DNA of 64,000 nucleotides from positions 2,306,501 through 2,370,500 of the forward strand of contig NZ_CP081844.1 of NCBI RefSeq assembly GCF_019803445.1. The letters are read 5' to 3'. Both the position numbers and the translations under genes were made by a program. This DNA is from Caenibius sp. WL. Lineage in GTDB: Bacteria; Pseudomonadota; Alphaproteobacteria; Sphingomonadales; Sphingomonadaceae. Shown piece after piece: positions 61,911 to 64,000 of the stretch. The notes under the pieces are model-generated. The model did not search any database. It worked only from the letters and a program-made list of their open reading frames with translations, and was not told the origin of the DNA. Within the stretch, counting starts at the first letter, position 1, and each line of letters starts with the position of its first letter.

Positions 61911-64000
61911 TCAGCCGACAGCCCCGTGGCAATGCTTGTACTTCTTACCGGAACCGCATGGGCAATCCGCGTTGCGGCTGATGTTCATCTCCGCATAGGG
62001 ATTGTCGGCCGCAGCACCCGTGGCCGATTGAATATCCGGCAGCGTGCCACGCAGAGTGCCAAGGATCGCCTCCGAGCCGGGCGTGGTTCCACCCGCTTCG
62101 GCAATCGTGCTCCACGGATCGATATGGCCGGTGAGAAAATCGGGCAGTTCAGGAAGCGGGGGCAGATCCGCATCCAGACCGGCCTGCTGAATCTGCAGTT
62201 CGCTGTTCATGAGGATGCGCGTCACGTCCTCGCGGATGGTTTCCAGCATCCGTTCGAACAGGGCGAACGCTTCACGCTTGTATTCGTTGATCGGCTGACG
62301 CTGCGCATAGGCGCGCAGGAAGACGACCTGACGCAGCGCATCGAGCGTCGCGAGATGTTCCTTCCAATGATAGTCGAGCCGATCGAGCAGCACGCTTTTT
62401 TCCACCTGCCGCCAGATGCTCTCATCCGCGGTCGCCTGCTTTGCCGCCATCTTTTCATCGGCCAGCGCGCTAAGCCGTTCCTCAAGGATTTCCGGTTCCA
62501 ACGCGTCTTCATTCATCCAGTCGTCGAAAGGCGCATCGAGGCCGAGAATATCGGCGCTGCGCTCCTTCAATCCGGCGATATCCCACTGTTCCGGATAGGA
62601 GCCGGGCGGGCATGCTTCGCCGACCAGCGTGTTCACCGTGTCATGGCGCATATCGATAACGACATCGTCCACCGCTTCGGAATCCATGATTTCCGAGCGC
62701 TGTTCGTAAATCACCTTGCGCTGATCGTTCATCACGTCATCGTATTCGACGACTTGCTTGCGGATGTCGTAGTTGCGCGCTTCGACCTTTTTCTGCGCGG
62801 TTTCGATAGCTTTCGACAGCCAGCGCGAACCGATCGCTTCGCCATCGGCCAGATTGGAATTCATCATCCGGGCGAAGAGCGTGTCAGGCCCGAAGATGCG
62901 CAGCAGATCGTCTTCGAGGCAGAGATAGAAACGCGACAGGCCAGGGTCACCCTGTCGACCGGAGCGGCCGCGCAACTGGTTGTCGATACGGCGACTTTCG
63001 TGGCGCTCGGTGCCGAGAACGAACAGCCCGCCCGCTTCCAGCACCCGCTGCTTTTCTTCCGCGATCTCGGCTTTCAGGCGTTCTATCGCCGCATCGCGCT
63101 CAGGCCCTTCAGGCATATCCCGCAATTCGTCTTCGGCGCGGAATTCGAGATTGCCGCCGAGCTGAATATCGGTCCCGCGGCCCGCCATGTTGGTGGCGAT
63201 CGTCACCGCGCCCAAACGGCCCGCCTGAGCAACGATATGCGCTTCCATCTCATGGAAGCGGGCATTGAGCACATTATGCTTCACCCCTTCCCGGTTGAGA
63301 AATTCGGAAAGCAGTTCGGATTTCTCGATCGACACAGTGCCGACCAGAACCGGTTGCCCGATATCGTGCTTTTCCTTGATCGCCTTGGCGATGGCCTGGA
63401 ACTTATCCTGCGTGTTCTTGTAGAATTCGTCCTCTTCATCGATCCGCTGGATCGGGAGGTTGGTCGGGATCGTCACCACGTTCATCTTGTAGATGTCGTA
63501 GAATTCCGCCGCCTCGGTCGAAGCCGTCCCCGTCATCCCCGAAAGCTTCGGATACATGCGGAAATAGTTCTGGTAGGTGATCGAAGCCATAGTCTGGTTT
63601 TCCGGTTCGATCCGGACACCTTCCTTTGCTTCCACCGCCTGATGCAGGCCGTTCGACCAGCGGCGCCCATCCATCATGCGCCCGGTGAACTCGTCGATGA
63701 TGACGACTTTGCCGTCTTTCACGATGTAGTCGATGTCACGCTTGTACATGACATTCGCGCGCAGCGCCTGATCGAGATGGTGCACGACCTGCGTGTTCTC
63801 GACATCGTAGAGGTTCTCGGTTTCCAGCAATCCCGCTTCGAACAGGCGCTGTTCGATTGCGTCGACGCCTTCTTCGGTCAGCATGACGTTCTTGGTCTTC
63901 TCGTCAGCTTCGTAGAATTCGGGCTCGAGCGTCTTCACCACCGCGTCGATGGACAGGTACAATTCGGCCTTGTCGTCGGTCGGACCGGAGATGATCAGCG
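61911..64000 (-). CDS. secA: Preprotein translocase ATPase SecA, N-terminus beyond the window
   Basis: The last 696 or so residues of SecA; the frame continues off the right edge ([19 protein letters not shown]). Visible parts are the end of the preprotein-binding domain, the second nucleotide-binding domain ([45 protein letters not shown]), the helical wing and scaffold, and the C-terminal zinc-binding tail [14 protein letters not shown] that contacts SecB. The missing part should carry Walker A. It drives post-translational export through SecYEG. A terminator follows. Confidence 0.97.
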   Translation of the reverse strand, partial: LIISGPTDDKAELYLSIDAVVKTLEPEFYEADEKTKNVMLTEEGVDAIEQRLFEAGLLETENLYDVENTQVVHHLDQALRANVMYKRDIDYIVKDGKVVIIDEFTGRMMDGRRWSNGLHQAVEAKEGVRIEPENQTMASITYQNYFRMYPKLSGMTGTASTEAAEFYDIYKMNVVTIPTNLPIQRIDEEDEFYKNTQDKFQAIAKAIKEKHDIGQPVLVGTVSIEKSELLSEFLNREGVKHNVLNARFHEMEAHIVAQAGRLGAVTIATNMAGRGTDIQLGGNLEFRAEDELRDMPEGPERDAAIERLKAEIAEEKQRVLEAGGLFVLGTERHESRRIDNQLRGRSGRQGDPGLSRFYLCLEDDLLRIFGPDTLFARMMNSNLADGEAIGSRWLSKAIETAQKKVEARNYDIRKQVVEYDDVMNDQRKVIYEQRSEIMDSEAVDDVVIDMRHDTVNTLVGEACPPGSYPEQWDIAGLKERSADILGLDAPFDDWMNEDALEPEILEERLSALADEKMAAKQATADESIWRQVEKSVLLDRLDYHWKEHLATLDALRQVVFLRAYAQRQPINEYKREAFALFERMLETIREDVTRILMNSELQIQQAGLDADLPPLPELPDFLTGHIDPWSTIAEAGGTTPGSEAILGTLRGTLPDIQSATGAAADNPYAEMNISRNADCPCGSGKKYKHCHGAVG

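Overview
The window is about 64 kb of a GC-rich alphaproteobacterial chromosome, most likely a member of the Sphingomonadales. The reasons are the phoR-pstSCAB-phoU-phoB order, the imuA-imuB-dnaE2 mutagenesis cassette behind a GTTC-N7-GTTC LexA box, the PEP-CTERM/exosortase regulators next to a sugar transferase, the alphaproteobacterial DUF2842 and SdhE proteins, and the class I aldolase-pgk-gap-tkt cluster. The family assignment is inference from gene content; no search was run.

Positions 1 to about 15.45 kb are an accessory defence island that continues past the left edge. From left to right it holds a two-gene unit of unknown function (one member with a PD-(D/E)XK-like signature), a DUF488 protein, a small ORF whose first codons duplicate those of the adjacent tyrosine recombinase, the recombinase itself, a two-gene CBASS-like unit on the minus strand (SMODS/CD-NTase with an AGS-C-like sensor, plus a three-TM SLATT-like effector), a higBA toxin-antitoxin pair, and a tightly overlapped type I restriction-modification operon: hsdM, rhuM-like, hsdS with an unusual C-terminal domain, hsdR, a YgjP-type metallopeptidase and a HEPN protein. 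A 19-bp perfect repeat lies inside the start of the recombinase gene and again just before hsdM, in the same reading frame. It brackets recombinase, CBASS and higBA as a 4.1-kb unit that may be mobile.

From 15.7 to 23.3 kb is the phosphate regulon: phoR, a triple Pho box, pstS-pstC-pstA-pstB-phoU and phoB, then a YnfA-family membrane protein. From 23.3 to 29.04 kb is the SOS mutagenesis operon (imuA-imuB-dnaE2, minus strand). It is followed by an amino-acid permease, panB and a DUF475/TerC membrane protein. From 33.0 to 39.6 kb, on the minus strand, is a translationally coupled operon of sugar transferase, PrsK-like kinase, PrsR-like sigma-54 activator and TPR protein, typical of PEP-CTERM/exopolysaccharide control.

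From 40 to 49.2 kb are tRNA-Leu, an inositol monophosphatase, a secreted protein, efp, thiE, a lipoprotein, and the glycolysis/Calvin-type cluster fba, VOC, pgk, gap, tkt. From 49.4 to 51.1 kb is the conserved zapA-6S RNA-fthC locus and DUF2842. From 51.2 kb to the right edge are tRNA-Asp, a secreted hypothetical, thyA, tRNA-Pro, recG, sdhE, mfd, an EAL phosphodiesterase with a degenerate GGDEF domain, nadK, tRNA-Asn and the C-terminal two thirds of secA.
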